52,593 bases of DNA from the NCBI GenBank assembly GCA_025057575.1, contig JANXBO010000015.1, positions 1 through 52,593 on the forward strand, in the 5' to 3' direction. Position numbers and translations under genes: made by a program. This document shows, piece by piece, positions 52,417-52,593 of this stretch; position 1 is the stretch's first letter, and every line of letters begins with the position of its first letter. The stretch comes from Candidatus Caldisaccharidevorator malaysiensis. Its GTDB lineage: Bacteria > Armatimonadota > Fervidibacteria > Fervidibacterales > Fervidibacteraceae. Below the pieces are notes generated by a model that worked only from the letters and a program-made list of their open reading frames with translations, was not told the origin of the DNA and did no database searches.

Positions 52417-52593
52417 TCACACGGGTTCGTTGTCCAATGACACATTGATTTTCCACCCCATCGGTTGACGCACGACCCGACCCATTTGTTGCCATCTGCG
52501 GAGTTGTTGTCGCATTTTAGAGAAGGAACCTTTGTCCCATAGGACCAGACCGGTATCCAAAGCCTCAAGAAGGAGCGGGTTCATTGAACGAAA
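52417..52593 (-). CDS. C-terminal end of a probable MNT-type nucleotidyltransferase-domain protein, cut by window edge
   Basis: A frame open to the right window edge ends in TGA at 52417-52419 and gives about 58 residues. The visible part, beginning NPLLLEALDTGLVLWDKG and ending VSLDNEPV, has the pattern seen at the end of small archaeal/bacterial minimal nucleotidyltransferases: a hydrophobic 'LLLEAL..G.VLW..G' strand followed by basic helix and GWKINV. Those proteins are often antitoxin-like partners of HEPN proteins. An internal ATG at 52584 would give 55 residues, but the family reading favours continuation beyond the window. It lies 175 nt upstream of the R-M methyltransferase. The match is by eye and the evidence is partial. 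Confidence 0.45.
   Translation of the reverse strand, partial: FRSMNPLLLEALDTGLVLWDKGSFSKMRQQLRRWQQMGRVVRQPMGWKINVSLDNEPV

Noticed and set aside
52205-52495. 96-codon minus-strand frame upstream of the methyltransferase
   Set aside because: It overlaps the better-supported nucleotidyltransferase-like frame and the methyltransferase start, and its sequence is rich in G, S and C without any domain.

Overview
The window is an ordinary-looking bacterial chromosome segment with one accessory patch at its right end. It carries about 40 protein genes, two tRNAs and no rRNA, CRISPR array or insertion sequence. The gene mix points to a diderm, probably thermophilic bacterium outside the well-studied phyla. 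It includes a KdsC-type Kdo-8-phosphate phosphatase, a complex I cluster, AmmeMemoRadiSam, the SteA/MctB pair, a short-type 6-phosphogluconate dehydrogenase, a Tat-exported Gfo/Idh/MocA oxidoreductase and a BstYI-like nuclease. An Armatimonadota-like (e.g. Fervidibacteria-like) host would fit, but this is inference from gene content only. Start codons are mostly GTG or TTG; many were fixed from Shine-Dalgarno (SD) spacing or promoter position.

Layout. 1-1.5 kb: a truncated dTDP-rhamnose reductase gene behind an O-methyltransferase. 1.6-4.8 kb: siroheme nitrite/sulfite reductase, 7Fe ferredoxin and a two-domain rhodanese with a consensus promoter and operator-like palindrome. 4.9-9.1 kb: tRNA-Ser(TGA), radC, mreB and mreC, meeting kdsC-uppP head-on. 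9.2-15.3 kb: glnE, an ornithine-cyclodeaminase-family gene, the AmmeMemoRadiSam radical SAM enzyme, mltG and tRNA-Pro(CGG). 15.4-26.4 kb (minus strand): nuoACDHJKLMN, then ndk and a polyprenyl diphosphate synthase. 26.5-30.3 kb: nusA-ylxR-infB, with a terminator-like hairpin at the very start of its transcript. 30.3-37.6 kb: a dihydroorotate-dehydrogenase-like protein with gnd, then an ADP-ribosylglycohydrolase-family protein and a large secreted glycosidase-like protein. 37.7-45 kb (minus): Gfo/Idh/MocA, uvrC, glnB, glnD, tgt. 45.3-50.3 kb: aldehyde dehydrogenase, steA, mctB/steB, hemL. 50.6-52.6 kb: a BstYI-like restriction-modification pair and the tail of a probable MNT-type nucleotidyltransferase.

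How the genes work together. GlnE, GlnD and PII (with Tyr51) make up the known bicyclic control of glutamine synthetase. MreB, MreC, UppP, MltG and the polyprenyl synthase serve envelope growth. The nuo cluster supplies the whole membrane arm plus NuoC/NuoD of the peripheral arm. It lacks every cofactor-bearing subunit (NuoB, E, F, G, I), which must be encoded elsewhere or replaced. The observations most worth checking are this cofactor-less nuo cluster, the nusA leader hairpin, the tandem SD-like repeats before glnD, the BstYI-type R-M pair beside an MNT-like fragment, and the DHOD-like protein coupled to gnd.
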